Shown: one piece after another, positions 31,468 through 40,025 of the stretch
Layout: each line of letters opens with the position of its first letter
Position numbering within the stretch: the stretch's first letter is position 1
Assembly: GCA_021154885.1 (NCBI GenBank)
Contig: JAJKHS010000143.1
Coordinates: 124,001-188,000 of the forward strand
Direction of reading: 5' to 3'
Source of the DNA: Thermoanaerobaculum sp.
GTDB taxonomy: Bacteria; Acidobacteriota; Thermoanaerobaculia; Multivoradales; UBA5704
Length of the DNA: 64,000 nt
The notes under the pieces: model-generated
Seen by the model: the letters and a program-made list of their open reading frames with translations, nothing else
Told to the model about the DNA's origin: nothing
The model's database searches: none
Position numbers and translations under genes: made by a program

Positions 31468-32175
31468 TCAGCGGCTGGCCCGCAGGCCGAGGGCGCCCGC
31501 CAGCGACAGCGCGCCGATGAGGCCGAGGAGCGGCAGGTCGCTCGCCGTGTTCGGCATGTGCCGGCTGCCCGTGCTGGTGCCGGTCGTGGTGGTGTCGTCC
31601 GTGGTCGTGGTGGCGCCGCCGTAGGAACCCGTGGAGGTGCCGGTGGTGCTGCCATTGTAGGAACCGGTCGTGCCCGTCGTGGTCCCGGTCGCGGTGGCTC
31701 CGGTGGTCCCGGAGTAGGCGCCGGTGGTACCGGTCGTGGTCCCGGTGGTCGTTCCGGTCGTGGTTCCGGTGGTGGTGCCGGTCGTTCCGGTCGCGGAGCC
31801 GGCCGTGCCGGTGGTCGTGCCCGTGCCGGTGGTCGTGCCGGTCACGGTGCCGTTGCGGCGGTCGGTGTTGGTGGTCGGATTGAGCGTCGGGTTGGTCTGG
31901 GGGTCGGTGGGGGCGGTGTTGTTCATGGTGCCCGTCGTGTCGGGCGAGCCGGTGGTTCCGGTCGTGCCGGTGGCCGTGCCCGTGGTGCCGTTGGCGCTGC
32001 TGCCGGTCGCGCTGGAGCCCATGGTGCCGCTGGTGCCGGTGCCAGAGCCCGTCGCGGTGCCGGTGCCGGTCGTGCCGGTGCCGGTCGTGCCGCTGGTGCC
32101 GCCGGTCTGGGCCAGGAGGCCGGTGGCCGTGGCGAGGACGAGAACCATGAGGAGCGTGAAGATCTGCCGTTTCAT
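31468..32175 (-). CDS. Thr/Gly-rich surface protein with C-terminal anchor signal
   Basis: The 235-residue protein starts at ATG 32175 behind AGGAGGG; a longer frame to 32280 lacks support. It has a signal peptide (MKRQIFTLLMVLVLATATG), about 170 residues of T/G/S low complexity (TGTTTGTTTGTTTGTT), and a C-terminal tripartite signal: MPNTAS motif, hydrophobic helix LPLLGLIGALSLAGALGL, and basic RASR. This resembles sortase-type (LPxTA-like) anchoring tails. It is probably exported, glycosylated on Thr and anchored at the surface. No sortase is in the window. Confidence 0.7.
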   Translation of the reverse strand: MKRQIFTLLMVLVLATATGLLAQTGGTSGTTGTGTTGTGTATGSGTGTSGTMGSSATGSSANGTTGTATGTTGTTGSPDTTGTMNNTAPTDPQTNPTLNPTTNTDRRNGTVTGTTTGTGTTTGTAGSATGTTGTTTGTTTGTTTGTTTGTTGAYSGTTGATATGTTTGTTGSYNGSTTGTSTGSYGGATTTTDDTTTTGTSTGSRHMPNTASDLPLLGLIGALSLAGALGLRASR

Positions 32176-32342
32176 TTTTACCCTCCTGCTGTCCTTCCTG
32201 TGGGCGATCCCGGAGAGGACCTGCTCGCGGGGACCATCCCCGCCGATCTCATTCAGGATCTTCTGCAATGAGGGTGCCATCCTCGTGGCGGCAGGGCTCC
32301 GGGAGGCGAGAAGGCCCGTGGAGCGGGCGTTTCAGCGGCGGA

Positions 32343-32371
32343 TTGACACCGGCCATGCCGCCCCCTATACT
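32343..32371 (+). promoter_or_regulatory. Consensus promoter upstream of rpsA
   Basis: TTGACA at 32343-32348 and TATACT at 32366-32371 are spaced by exactly 17 bp, the best sigma-70-type promoter in the window. Transcription would start near 32378, giving an rpsA leader of about 100 nt. That leader contains the hairpin GCCCCCACGG/CCGTGGGGG at 32411-32429, which could serve autoregulation of S1. Confidence 0.75.
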
Positions 32372-32477
32372 CGAAGGCCCGAGTTCTCAATGACTTAAGT
32401 AGAGCTCGATGCCCCCACGGCCGTGGGGGAACAGGCCCGAGAGCCTGAATCCAAGCCCAAGGAGGAAAGTTTTCATT

Positions 32478-34241
32478 ATGCCGGCCAGTGAAGAACTCGA
32501 GGACCAGTCGTTGATGACGGCTGAGTCCGAGGATGAGCGGGACTCCGAGGAGTACCGCAAGCTCCTCGAGCTGTACGACGAGAGCATGCGCAATCTCACC
32601 GAGGGTGAGATCGTGACGGGACGCATCATCGGCGTCACGTCCAATGCCGTGATCGTCGACGTGGGGTACAAGTCCGAGGGCCTGATCCCCATCGAGGAGT
32701 TCACCGACCGCGGCGGCGAGCTGTCCGTCAAGGTCGGTGAAGAGGTCGACGTCCTGCTCGAGAAGACCGAGGACCTCGAGGGGCACGTGCTGCTCTCGTA
32801 CTCCAAGGCGCTGCGCATGCGCCGCTGGACCGAGGTGGAGCGGGCCTACAAGGATGGGCGAATCATCAAGGGCCGCATCACCGACCGCATCAAGGGCGGC
32901 CTGACGGTGGACGTGGGCCTGCGCGCCTTCCTGCCCGGGTCCCTGGTCGACATCAAGCCGGTCAAGAACCTGGAGTCGCTGCGCGGCCAGGAGCTGGAGT
33001 TCAAGGTGATCAGCCTGGACCGCCGGCGCAACAACATCGTGCTGTCGCGCAAGGCCGTGCTCGAGACCGAGCTGGTGAAGAAGAAGGCCGAGACGCTGAA
33101 GCGGCTGGAGGAGGGGGCGCGACTCCGAGGGACGGTGAAGAACATCACCGACTACGGGGTGTTCATCGACCTCGGCGGCATCGACGGCCTGCTGCACATC
33201 ACCGACATCTCTTGGGGGCGGGTCAACCACCCCTCGGAGCATTTCTCGGTGGGCGACGAGGTCGAGGTGGTGGTGCTCAAGTTCGACCCCGAGACCGAGC
33301 GCGTCTCCCTGGGCTACAAGCAGCGCAGCGACGACCCCTGGACGCTGGTGGACAAGAAGTACCCCATCGGCTCCCGCGTCAAGGGCCGGGTGGTCTCCAT
33401 CGTCGACTACGGCGCCTTCGTGGAGATCGAGGAGGGCGTCGAGGGCCTCATCCACGTCAGCGAGATGTCGTGGACCAAGAAGGTCGTCAACCCTGCCAAG
33501 ATCCTGGAGGTGGGCGACGAGGTGGAGGCGATCGTCTCCGAGCTCGACATGGACCAGCGGCGCATCAGCCTGTCGCTGCGCCAGACCGAGCGCAACCCGT
33601 GGGAGGAGCTGGAGGACACCCACCCCGAGGGCAGCGTCATCGAGGGCAAGGTGCGCAACCTCACGGAGTTCGGCGCCTTCGTCGAGATCACCGAGGGCAT
33701 CGACGGCCTGATCCACGTCTCCGACATGAGCTGGACCAAACGGGTGAAGCACCCCAGCGAGGTGCTCAAGAAGGGCGACACGGTCAAGGCGCGGATCACC
33801 AACATCGACGTCGAGAACCAGCGGGTCTCCCTCTCGATCAAGGAGTTCATGCCCAACGAGTGGGAGGATTTCGCCGAGCGCCACCGCCCCGGCGACACGC
33901 TCGACGGCCGGGTGGTCAACGTCACCGACTTCGGCCTCTTCATCGACATCTACAACGGTCTCGAGGGTCTGGCCCACGTCAGCGAGATCGACGTGCCGGC
34001 CGGCGCCAAGCTGGAAGACCACTTCAAGGTCGGCGACTGGGTGCGCACACGCATCCTGCGCATCGAGGAGGAGGAGAAGAAGGTCGGCCTCTCGATGCGG
34101 GGGGTGTCGCAGCCGTCCGAGGAGGAGCTCGCGGAGCTGCAGGCCGCGGCTGCGAAGAAGGGCGGTGAGGAAGGCGAGCCCCGCGGCAGGAAGCGCGAGG
34201 CTGATCACGAAGCTGACAAGGAGTCCGAGGAAGCGGAGTAG
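32478..34241 (+). CDS. rpsA: 30S ribosomal protein S1
   Basis: The 587-residue protein has six S1 RNA-binding repeats, recognisable by recurring GxVxxITDYGxFVDL-type strands (VKNITDYGVFIDLGGIDGLL, VVSIVDYGAFVEIEEGVEGL, VRNLTEFGAFVEITEGIDGL, VVNVTDFGLFIDIYNGLEGL). S1 binds mRNA leaders on the small subunit and unwinds them for initiation. ATG 32478 follows AAGGAGGAAAG; the in-frame ATG at 32409 lies before it in the leader hairpin. The acidic/basic C-terminal tail (GEPRGRKREADHEADKESEE) is extra to the family core. Confidence 0.95.
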   Translation: MPASEELEDQSLMTAESEDERDSEEYRKLLELYDESMRNLTEGEIVTGRIIGVTSNAVIVDVGYKSEGLIPIEEFTDRGGELSVKVGEEVDVLLEKTEDLEGHVLLSYSKALRMRRWTEVERAYKDGRIIKGRITDRIKGGLTVDVGLRAFLPGSLVDIKPVKNLESLRGQELEFKVISLDRRRNNIVLSRKAVLETELVKKKAETLKRLEEGARLRGTVKNITDYGVFIDLGGIDGLLHITDISWGRVNHPSEHFSVGDEVEVVVLKFDPETERVSLGYKQRSDDPWTLVDKKYPIGSRVKGRVVSIVDYGAFVEIEEGVEGLIHVSEMSWTKKVVNPAKILEVGDEVEAIVSELDMDQRRISLSLRQTERNPWEELEDTHPEGSVIEGKVRNLTEFGAFVEITEGIDGLIHVSDMSWTKRVKHPSEVLKKGDTVKARITNIDVENQRVSLSIKEFMPNEWEDFAERHRPGDTLDGRVVNVTDFGLFIDIYNGLEGLAHVSEIDVPAGAKLEDHFKVGDWVRTRILRIEEEEKKVGLSMRGVSQPSEEELAELQAAAAKKGGEEGEPRGRKREADHEADKESEEAE

Positions 34242-34257
34242 GTCTTGGGACCCGGAC

Positions 34258-34297
34258 CGGCGGGGCCCTCCTTGCGAGGAGGCGGAGGCCCCGCCGT
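34258..34297 (+). terminator. Hairpin between rpsA and the IHF/HU gene
   Basis: CGGCGGGGCC pairs with GGCCCCGCCG, enclosing a second CCTCC/GGAGG hairpin. No T-run follows, so termination may be partial or the structure may protect the rpsA 3' end. It is followed within 26 nt by the next start codon. Confidence 0.5.
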
Positions 34298-34322
34298 GGC
34301 CATGAGAGAAAAGGGGTGGGAG

Positions 34323-34628
34323 ATGACGGTGCCCTTGAAAGACGGGATGACCAAGGCCGAGCTGGTCGAAGAGGTCGCCCGCACCACTCAACTCACCAAG
34401 AAGCACGCGGAGATCATCGTCAACACGGTATTCGACAGCATCGTCGATTCGCTCAAGGACGGGGAGAAGATCGAGCTCCGGGGTTTCGGCAGCTTCCGCA
34501 TCCGCCATCGTGGCGCACGCACGGGCCGCAATCCCAAGACCGGCGACAAGGTGAAGGTTCCGCCCAAGCGGATCCCCTACTTCAAACCGGGCAAAGAGCT
34601 CAGGGAGCTCCTCAACGACGAGTGCTGA
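34323..34628 (+). CDS. IHF/HU-family nucleoid protein
   Basis: A 101-residue histone-like protein with the family core MTKAELVEEVARTTQLTKKH and the DNA-contact arm region RGFGSFRIRHRGARTGRNPKTG, followed by VPPKRIPYFKPGKELRELL. The location after rpsA matches the position of IHF-beta (himD) in many Proteobacteria. ATG 34323 is chosen; ATG 34302 or 34347 are alternatives because the conserved region begins MTKAEL at 34347. The protein bends DNA and shapes the nucleoid. Confidence 0.9.
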   Translation: MTVPLKDGMTKAELVEEVARTTQLTKKHAEIIVNTVFDSIVDSLKDGEKIELRGFGSFRIRHRGARTGRNPKTGDKVKVPPKRIPYFKPGKELRELLNDEC

Positions 34629-34678
34629 AGCGGCCGGGCGTCCCTCACGCGGGCGCCCGCCGTTTCCCCAGGCCCCGG

Positions 34679-35170
34679 ATGCAACAGCTCTTCACTCCCT
34701 GGAGGTACTCCTACATCACCGCGAATCCGCAGGATTCCGACTGCTTCTTTTGTGCCGCGGGGCGTCAGCCCGACCATCCGGAGGGCCTGGTGGTCCACAA
34801 GGCGCGGCATCACCTGGTCATGCTCAACCTCCACCCCTACTCGAACGGCCATCTGATGGTGGCCCCCCTGGACCACCTGGCCTCGCCGCAGGAGAGCGGC
34901 CCGGAGGCCCAGGCCGAGCTCTGGCCGCTGGTGCTGAAAACTCAGCGCATCCTGGACGCGGCCTACCAGCCCCACGGCTTCAACCTGGGGATGAACCTGG
35001 GCAAGCCGGCCGGAGCGGGAGTGCCCGGACATTTTCATTTCCATCTCGTCCCCCGCTGGAATGGGGACACGAACTTCATGACGGTGCTGGCGGAGGTCCG
35101 GCTCGTGCCCGAGGACCTGCGCCATTCCCGCGAGCGCCTGCGGGCGCTCTTCGCGCGAGAGGAGGACTGA
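34679..35170 (+). CDS. HIT-family nucleotide hydrolase or phosphorylase
   Basis: A 163-residue HIT protein. The catalytic triad is GHFHFHLVPRW (His-x-His-x-His, about residues 117-122). CFFCAAG near residue 23 is the zinc-binding Cys-x2-Cys seen in bacterial Ap4A-type HIT enzymes. It likely hydrolyses dinucleoside polyphosphates or AMP-linked compounds. It begins 50 nt after the IHF gene stop and is followed with no gap by a membrane protein gene using a TTG start. Confidence 0.88.
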   Translation: MQQLFTPWRYSYITANPQDSDCFFCAAGRQPDHPEGLVVHKARHHLVMLNLHPYSNGHLMVAPLDHLASPQESGPEAQAELWPLVLKTQRILDAAYQPHGFNLGMNLGKPAGAGVPGHFHFHLVPRWNGDTNFMTVLAEVRLVPEDLRHSRERLRALFAREED

Positions 35171-35596
35171 TTGGCCGAATCCGGTAGCACACCCGCCGCG
35201 GCGCAACCGGTGCCGCAGGCCGCCCGGCCGCGGGGAAACCCGGTCGTGGCGGTGCTCTCGGCCTGGCTGGTGCCGGGGCTGGGCCACGTCTATCTGAAGC
35301 GGCACCTGCGCGGGCTGGCCTTTTTCGTGCTGGTGATCGCCTCGCTGCTCATCGGCTGCAAGCTGGAGGGCAATCTCTACAAGGTCGTCCCCGGCGAGCC
35401 GCTCACCATCCTGGCGACGCTCGGCTCCATGGGCATGGGCTTCCCCTACTTCCTCCTCCGCTACGGCCTCCACTACGAGGGGAACGTGATGGGGGCAGGA
35501 TACGAGTACGGCACCGCCTTCCTGCTCACGGCGGGGCTGATGAACCTGCTGCTGGTGCTCGACGCCTGGGACATCGTCCGCGGCAAGAAGGAGTGA
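35171..35596 (+). CDS. TM2/DUF6677-like membrane protein
   Basis: The 141-residue protein starts at TTG 35171, immediately after the HIT stop. A Pro/Ala-rich cytoplasmic N-terminus precedes AVLSAWLVPGLGHVYLKRH, a motif (PGLGhxYLxR) shared with TM2-like and DUF6677 proteins, then three further hydrophobic segments. Role unknown, possibly a small envelope protein linked to the following lipid A genes. The call rests on the PGLGH motif. Confidence 0.6.
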   Translation: MAESGSTPAAAQPVPQAARPRGNPVVAVLSAWLVPGLGHVYLKRHLRGLAFFVLVIASLLIGCKLEGNLYKVVPGEPLTILATLGSMGMGFPYFLLRYGLHYEGNVMGAGYEYGTAFLLTAGLMNLLLVLDAWDIVRGKKE

Positions 35597-35600
35597 CCCC

Positions 35601-35795
35601 GTGCTCAGCCATTTCCTCCTGATGGTGGTCTACGCGTTGATCGTGAGCCTGTTCTTCACCCTCCTCTGGCGCCGCGAGCGCAAGGAGCAGGTCAAGCTCT
35701 TCCTCCAGATCTTTCTCGGCATGGTGGGAGGCGGTCTGCTGGTGGCGTGGCTGATGTATCCGTTCCCTTCGGGTCCGCCGGCTCCGATCCCCTGA
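35601..35795 (+). CDS. Small membrane protein, unknown
   Basis: A 64-residue product starts at GTG 35601, 4 nt after the previous stop. Two hydrophobic helices (FLLMVVYALIVSLFFTLLW; LFLQIFLGMVGGGLLVAWLM) flank a short basic loop (RRERKEQ), with a Pro-rich tail. It is one of a chain of genes separated by under 12 nt that leads into lpxB, so it is likely co-expressed with lipid A synthesis. Not recognised as a family. Confidence 0.6.
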   Translation: MLSHFLLMVVYALIVSLFFTLLWRRERKEQVKLFLQIFLGMVGGGLLVAWLMYPFPSGPPAPIP

Positions 35796-35805
35796 GCCTT
35801 CAGGC

Positions 35806-36957
35806 ATGCGATCGAATCCCCGCGAGCTGCTGGTCGTCGCCGGCGAAGCCTCGGGCGACCTCCACGGCGCGCGGCTGATCTCCGAGCTGCGGCAGCGGGT
35901 GCCGGGGCTCTCGACTTTCGGCCTCGGCGGCGACGAGATGCGGGCCGCGGGCCTCGTGTCCGTGGCCCACAGCTCCGAGGTCGCGGTGGTGGGCATCACC
36001 GAGGTCCTCAGGGTGCTGCCGCGCATCCGCGAGGTCTTCGCCGACCTCCTCCGCGAGGTGGACCGCCGGCGGCCGGCCCTCGCCGTGCTCATCGACTTCC
36101 CGGACTTCAACCTCCGCCTGGCCCGCCGGCTCAAGCAGCGCGGCCTCCCGGTCGTCTACTACATCAGCCCCCAGGTGTGGGCCTGGCGGCGGGGCCGGGT
36201 GAAGACCATCGCCCGCCTGGTGGACCGCATGCTGGTGCTCTTCCCCTTCGAGGTGGGCTTCTACCGCGCTCACGGAGTGGACGTCGTCCACGTCGGCCAC
36301 CCGCTGGTGGACGAGGTGCCATCCCTCCCGCAGGCCTGGGAACGCACCGTGGAGATCGGGGAGGACGGCCCGTTCCGCGTTGCCCTCCTGCCCGGCTCGC
36401 GGGTGAGCGAGGTCGAGGCCCTGCTGCCGGCGCTGCTGGCGGCGGCTGGGCGGCTGGCGGCCGAGCTGCCCGTCGAGGTGCGGATCATCCGTGCGCCCAC
36501 CGTCCCCCGCGAGCTCCTGGACGAGGCCGTGGAGCTGTCCGGCCTGACGGTGGAGATCGTGGAGAGCGATCGCTTCGCCGCCGTGGCCGATTCCCACGTG
36601 GCGCTCTGCGCCTCGGGCACGGCGACCCTGGAGGTGGGTCTGCTGGGCACTCCCATGGTCATGGTCTACCGCTTGGGGGCCTGGACCTACGTCCTCGCCC
36701 GTCTGCTGGTGCGGCTGCCCAACGTCGCCCTGGTCAACCTGGTGCTGGGGAGGCGGGTGGTGCCCGAGCTGATCCAGGGAGAGGCCAATCCCGAGCGCAT
36801 CGCCGCCGAGGCCGCCCGCCTGCTGACCGACGCCGGGGCGCGCAACGCGATGCGGACCGCCCTGGCCGAGGTGCGCGGCCGCCTGGGCGCGGGCGGCGCC
36901 AGCGGCCGGGCGGCGGGCGAGGTGGCGGAGATGCTCGCGGAGGCGTCGCGGAATTGA
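35806..36957 (+). CDS. lpxB: Lipid-A-disaccharide synthase
   Basis: This 383-residue GT-B enzyme joins UDP-diacylglucosamine and lipid X into the lipid A disaccharide at the inner membrane. The N-terminal signature VVAGEASGDLHGARLISEL is diagnostic. YYISPQVWAWRRGRVKTI and LLPGSRVSEVEALLPALLAA define the substrate sites, and SGTATLEVGLLGTPMVMVYR closes the donor site. It shows that the organism makes LPS-type lipid A. It precedes msbA by 12 nt. Confidence 0.95.
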   Translation: MRSNPRELLVVAGEASGDLHGARLISELRQRVPGLSTFGLGGDEMRAAGLVSVAHSSEVAVVGITEVLRVLPRIREVFADLLREVDRRRPALAVLIDFPDFNLRLARRLKQRGLPVVYYISPQVWAWRRGRVKTIARLVDRMLVLFPFEVGFYRAHGVDVVHVGHPLVDEVPSLPQAWERTVEIGEDGPFRVALLPGSRVSEVEALLPALLAAAGRLAAELPVEVRIIRAPTVPRELLDEAVELSGLTVEIVESDRFAAVADSHVALCASGTATLEVGLLGTPMVMVYRLGAWTYVLARLLVRLPNVALVNLVLGRRVVPELIQGEANPERIAAEAARLLTDAGARNAMRTALAEVRGRLGAGGASGRAAGEVAEMLAEASRN

Positions 36958-36969
36958 AACGGAATTGAA

Positions 36970-38859
36970 ATGGAATTGAAGATGTCCTCTTTCTTCTGGC
37001 GCTATTTGCGCGGCTACACCGGCTGGGCGATCCTGGCCGCCGCCGGCATCCTCGTCTACGCCGCCGCCACCGCGGGCACCGCCGCCCTGATCAAGCCCAT
37101 CTTCGGCGAGGTGCTCCTCGCCGGCGACAGCATGCCCGGGCCGCTGGGCGCGATCACCTCGACCCCGGCGCCGCAGAGCCAGGGGAAGCGGCCGGAGAGC
37201 GGCGTCCTCGGAGATCTCAAGAAGCGGCTCAACCTGGCGCGGCAGATCGACAGCAGCTACGAATCGCTGAAGCGGCACCTCGGGGTGAACCGCGACAACG
37301 TCGTCTACTTCGTCCCCCTCCTCTTCGTGCTGGTCTTCCTGCTGCGGTCGCTCGCCGACTTCGCCTCGGGCTACGCCTTCCAGCACATCGGCCTGGGGGT
37401 GACGACGGACGTCCGCAACGACCTCTACCGGCGGATCCTCCAGCAGTCGAGCCGCTTCCACGCCGAGCACCCGTCGGGGGAACTGGTGGCGCGCGTCATC
37501 AACGACGTGGCGCTGATGCAGAACGCGGTCGCCAACCGCCTGCTCGACCTCTTCCAGCAGTCCTTCACCCTGGTCGCGCTGCTGGCGCTGCTGCTGTCCA
37601 CCCACTTCAAGCTGGCGCTGATCTCGCTGATCGCGGCGCCGCTGCTCCTCTATCCCATCATCCGCTTCGGCAAGGGGATGCGCCGCACGAGCCACCGCAG
37701 CCAGGAGCGCATGGCCGACCTCGCCAGCCTGATGGCCGAGGGGGTGCGCGGCCACCGGGTGGTGAAGGCCTTCGGCATGGAGGAGTTCGAGATGAGCCGC
37801 TTCCGCGAGGCCACCCGGCGGCACCTGCGGGTGAACCTCTGGGCCCAGATGCTGGCCAACTCGTCCGGCCCCGTGGTCGAGTCGCTCGCCGTGCTGGGGG
37901 CCGCGGGCCTGCTCATCTATGCCGGCAAGTCGATCCGCGCCGGCGACCTCTCGGCGCCCGAGCTGGTGCAGTTCCTCACCACGCTGCTGATGCTCTACGA
38001 CCCGATCCGCAAGCTCAACAAGGTGAACCTCATCCTGCAGGAGGCCGTGGCCTCGGGGCAGCGGGTGTCGCGGCTGATGGAGATCCCGGACGACATCCAG
38101 GAGCGGCCCGGGGCGCGCGACGTCGCGACGGTCCGCGAGGCCATCGCCTACGAGCGGGTCTCCTTCTCCTACGAGGAGCGGCCGGTGCTGCGCGAGGTCT
38201 CGCTCGCCATCCAGGCCGGCGAGATCGTGGCGCTGGTGGGGCCGTCCGGAGCGGGCAAGTCGACGCTGGTCAACCTCCTGCCGCGCTTCTTCGATCCGGG
38301 CTCGGGGCGGCTGACCATCGACGGCGTGGACATCCGCGACCTCAAGCTCAAGAGCCTGCGCGCGCTCATCGGCATCGTCACCCAGGAGACGGTGCTGTTC
38401 AACGACTCGATCCGCAACAACATCGCCTATGGCCGCTTCGACCTGCCGCTGGAGCGGGTGCGGGAGGCGGCGGCGGCGGCCTACGCCGACGAGTTCATCA
38501 TGCAGCTCCCCAAGGGGTATGACACGGTGATCGGCGAGTCGGGCGTGCGCCTCTCGGGCGGCCAGCGGCAGCGGCTGGCCATCGCCCGGGCGCTGCTCAA
38601 GAACGCGCCCATCCTGATCCTCGACGAGGCCACCTCGCACCTCGACAGCCAGTCCGAGGCCCTGGTGCAGAAGGCCCTCTACAACCTGATGCAGGGGCGG
38701 TCGACGCTGGTCATCGCCCATCGCCTGTCGACCGTCACCCGGGCGGACCGCATCGTGGTCGTCGAGGCCGGGCGCATCGTGGAGGAGGGCTCCCATCGCG
38801 AGCTGCTGGCGCTCGGCGGCTCGTACAAGCGATTGTTCGACCTCCAGTTCCGGGTGTGA
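36970..38859 (+). CDS. msbA: Lipid A export ABC transporter MsbA-like
   Basis: A 629-residue half-transporter: six membrane helices in residues about 1-330, then an ATPase domain with Walker A GPSGAGKST, signature LSGGQRQR, Walker B ILILDEATSHLD and the switch His in IAHRLST. It flips lipid A or phospholipid across the inner membrane. A longer than usual periplasmic loop (about 50-110, STPAPQSQGKRPESG) lies between helices 1 and 2. Position between lpxB and an acyltransferase supports the lipid A role. Confidence 0.93.
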   Translation: MELKMSSFFWRYLRGYTGWAILAAAGILVYAAATAGTAALIKPIFGEVLLAGDSMPGPLGAITSTPAPQSQGKRPESGVLGDLKKRLNLARQIDSSYESLKRHLGVNRDNVVYFVPLLFVLVFLLRSLADFASGYAFQHIGLGVTTDVRNDLYRRILQQSSRFHAEHPSGELVARVINDVALMQNAVANRLLDLFQQSFTLVALLALLLSTHFKLALISLIAAPLLLYPIIRFGKGMRRTSHRSQERMADLASLMAEGVRGHRVVKAFGMEEFEMSRFREATRRHLRVNLWAQMLANSSGPVVESLAVLGAAGLLIYAGKSIRAGDLSAPELVQFLTTLLMLYDPIRKLNKVNLILQEAVASGQRVSRLMEIPDDIQERPGARDVATVREAIAYERVSFSYEERPVLREVSLAIQAGEIVALVGPSGAGKSTLVNLLPRFFDPGSGRLTIDGVDIRDLKLKSLRALIGIVTQETVLFNDSIRNNIAYGRFDLPLERVREAAAAAYADEFIMQLPKGYDTVIGESGVRLSGGQRQRLAIARALLKNAPILILDEATSHLDSQSEALVQKALYNLMQGRSTLVIAHRLSTVTRADRIVVVEAGRIVEEGSHRELLALGGSYKRLFDLQFRV

Positions 38860-39497
38860 GCCCGCCGGCCGGGATCGTCTCGTGGCTCGCGGCCTGGTTC
38901 ATCCGGGCCCTGCGGGCGACCGTGCGGCTGCGGCATCATGGCGACGAGCGGTTGCGCCAGTGGGAGCAGGGGGAGCAGCGGTTCATCCTCGCCTTCTGGC
39001 ACCGCCACCTGCTGCTGATGCCCTATGCGTATCGAGGACGGCGGATCTCGGTGCTGGTGAGCCAGAGCGGCGACGGCGAGCTGATCGCCCGCACCGTGGC
39101 CCGGCTGGGGATCGACTCCGCGCGCGGCTCGAGCAGCCGGGGTGGCATCGCGGGCCTGCGCTCGCTGCTGCGCCAGGCGGCCGAGGGCTGGGACATCGCC
39201 TTCACGCCCGACGGTCCCAAGGGGCCGGCGAGCGAGGTGCAGCCGGGGGTCATCCTGGCGGCGGCGTCGACCGGGCTGCCCATCGTGCCGGTGGCGGTGG
39301 CGGCGAGCCGGGCGAAGCGGCTCCGCTCCTGGGACCGCTTCCTCGTCCCTCTGCCGCTCGCGACCGTGCACTTCGTCTACGGCGAGCCCCTCGCCGTCGC
39401 GCGGCGGGGTGATTTAGGCGCGGCGGCGGCCGAGCTGAAGCGGCGGCTGGAGGGGGCGGAGGAGGAGGCGGAGGGATGGGTGAAGGGATCAGCCTGA
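38856..39497 (+). CDS. Lysophospholipid acyltransferase, DUF374 type
   Basis: The 213-residue membrane-associated protein shows the DUF374 pattern: ILAFWHRHLLLMPY (the acyltransferase HxxxH-like segment), VSQSGDGELIARTVARLGI, RGSSSRGG, and FTPDGPKGPASEVQPG. This family probably acylates a lipid A or phospholipid precursor. It starts at GTG 38856, overlapping the msbA stop by 4 nt. Its last bases form the target duplication of the MITE-like element immediately downstream. Confidence 0.85.
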   Translation: MSPPAGIVSWLAAWFIRALRATVRLRHHGDERLRQWEQGEQRFILAFWHRHLLLMPYAYRGRRISVLVSQSGDGELIARTVARLGIDSARGSSSRGGIAGLRSLLRQAAEGWDIAFTPDGPKGPASEVQPGVILAAASTGLPIVPVAVAASRAKRLRSWDRFLVPLPLATVHFVYGEPLAVARRGDLGAAAAELKRRLEGAEEEAEGWVKGSA

Positions 39498-39498
39498 G

Positions 39499-39722
39499 AG
39501 GGTGTCTCGAAAGGGTTCCCCCCCACTGTAGAGACGCCCACGGGGAACCCCGTGGGGCGTCTCGGGGGGCGGCGATTGTCGGCTGTCCTCTCCTCGTCGC
39601 CCCGCGGACACACCGTGGCAGGTTGGAACGTCCTTTCCGCCCCGGAGACGCCCCGCGGGGTTCCCCACGGGGCGTCTCTACAGAGGGGGCTGCCAGACAG
39701 GTCACCCCTTTCGAGACACCCT
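39499..39722. mobile_element. MITE-like element with target duplication
   Basis: A 224-bp element has inverted ends AGGGTGTCTCGAAAGGGT and CACCCCTTTCGAGACACCCT (one mismatch over 17 bp). It is flanked by CTGAG on both sides (39494-39498 and 39723-39727), a 5-bp target duplication. Inside are further inverted arms (GAGACGCCCACGGGGAACCC and its mate near 39640-39680). No transposase is encoded, so it is a nonautonomous element. The left duplication includes the acyltransferase stop codon. Confidence 0.72.
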
Positions 39723-39758
39723 CTGAGAGCGTGATAGGATTTTGGAGCGGAGGTTCTC

Positions 39759-40025
39759 ATGGAAGTGCAGCTCACGGTTCCTGACGACATCATCGAGAGA
39801 CTCCAAGTCAGCTCGGAGGATCTCTCACGCCATGCCCTGGAGGCTCTAGCTGCGGACTTCTATCGCGCCGGATTGCTGTCCACGGCCGAGGTCCAGCGGA
39901 TGCTAGATTTCGAGACCCGATGGCAGACCGACGCATTCCTCAAGCAGAAAGAGGCTTACTTGCACTACTCCGTTGAGGATTTCAACAAGGATATCGAGAC
40001 AAATCGCAGGCTTTTCGGACGGTGA
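39759..40025 (+). CDS. UPF0175-type antitoxin-like protein
   Basis: An 88-residue protein preceded by GGAGGTTCTC before ATG 39759. It matches the UPF0175 pattern: a beta strand (VQLTVPDDI), a long helical segment with LEALAADFYRAGLLSTAEVQ, then MLDFETRWQTDAFLKQ. These proteins act as DNA-binding antitoxins usually partnered with PIN-domain (DUF3368) toxins. The following reading frame is only a stub, so the antitoxin may be orphaned. It lies just beyond the MITE-like element. Confidence 0.68.
   Translation: MEVQLTVPDDIIERLQVSSEDLSRHALEALAADFYRAGLLSTAEVQRMLDFETRWQTDAFLKQKEAYLHYSVEDFNKDIETNRRLFGR

Noticed and set aside
32176-32280. Longer start for the Thr/Gly-rich protein
   Set aside because: The extension would precede the signal peptide with charged residues; ATG 32175 has an AGGAGGG site.
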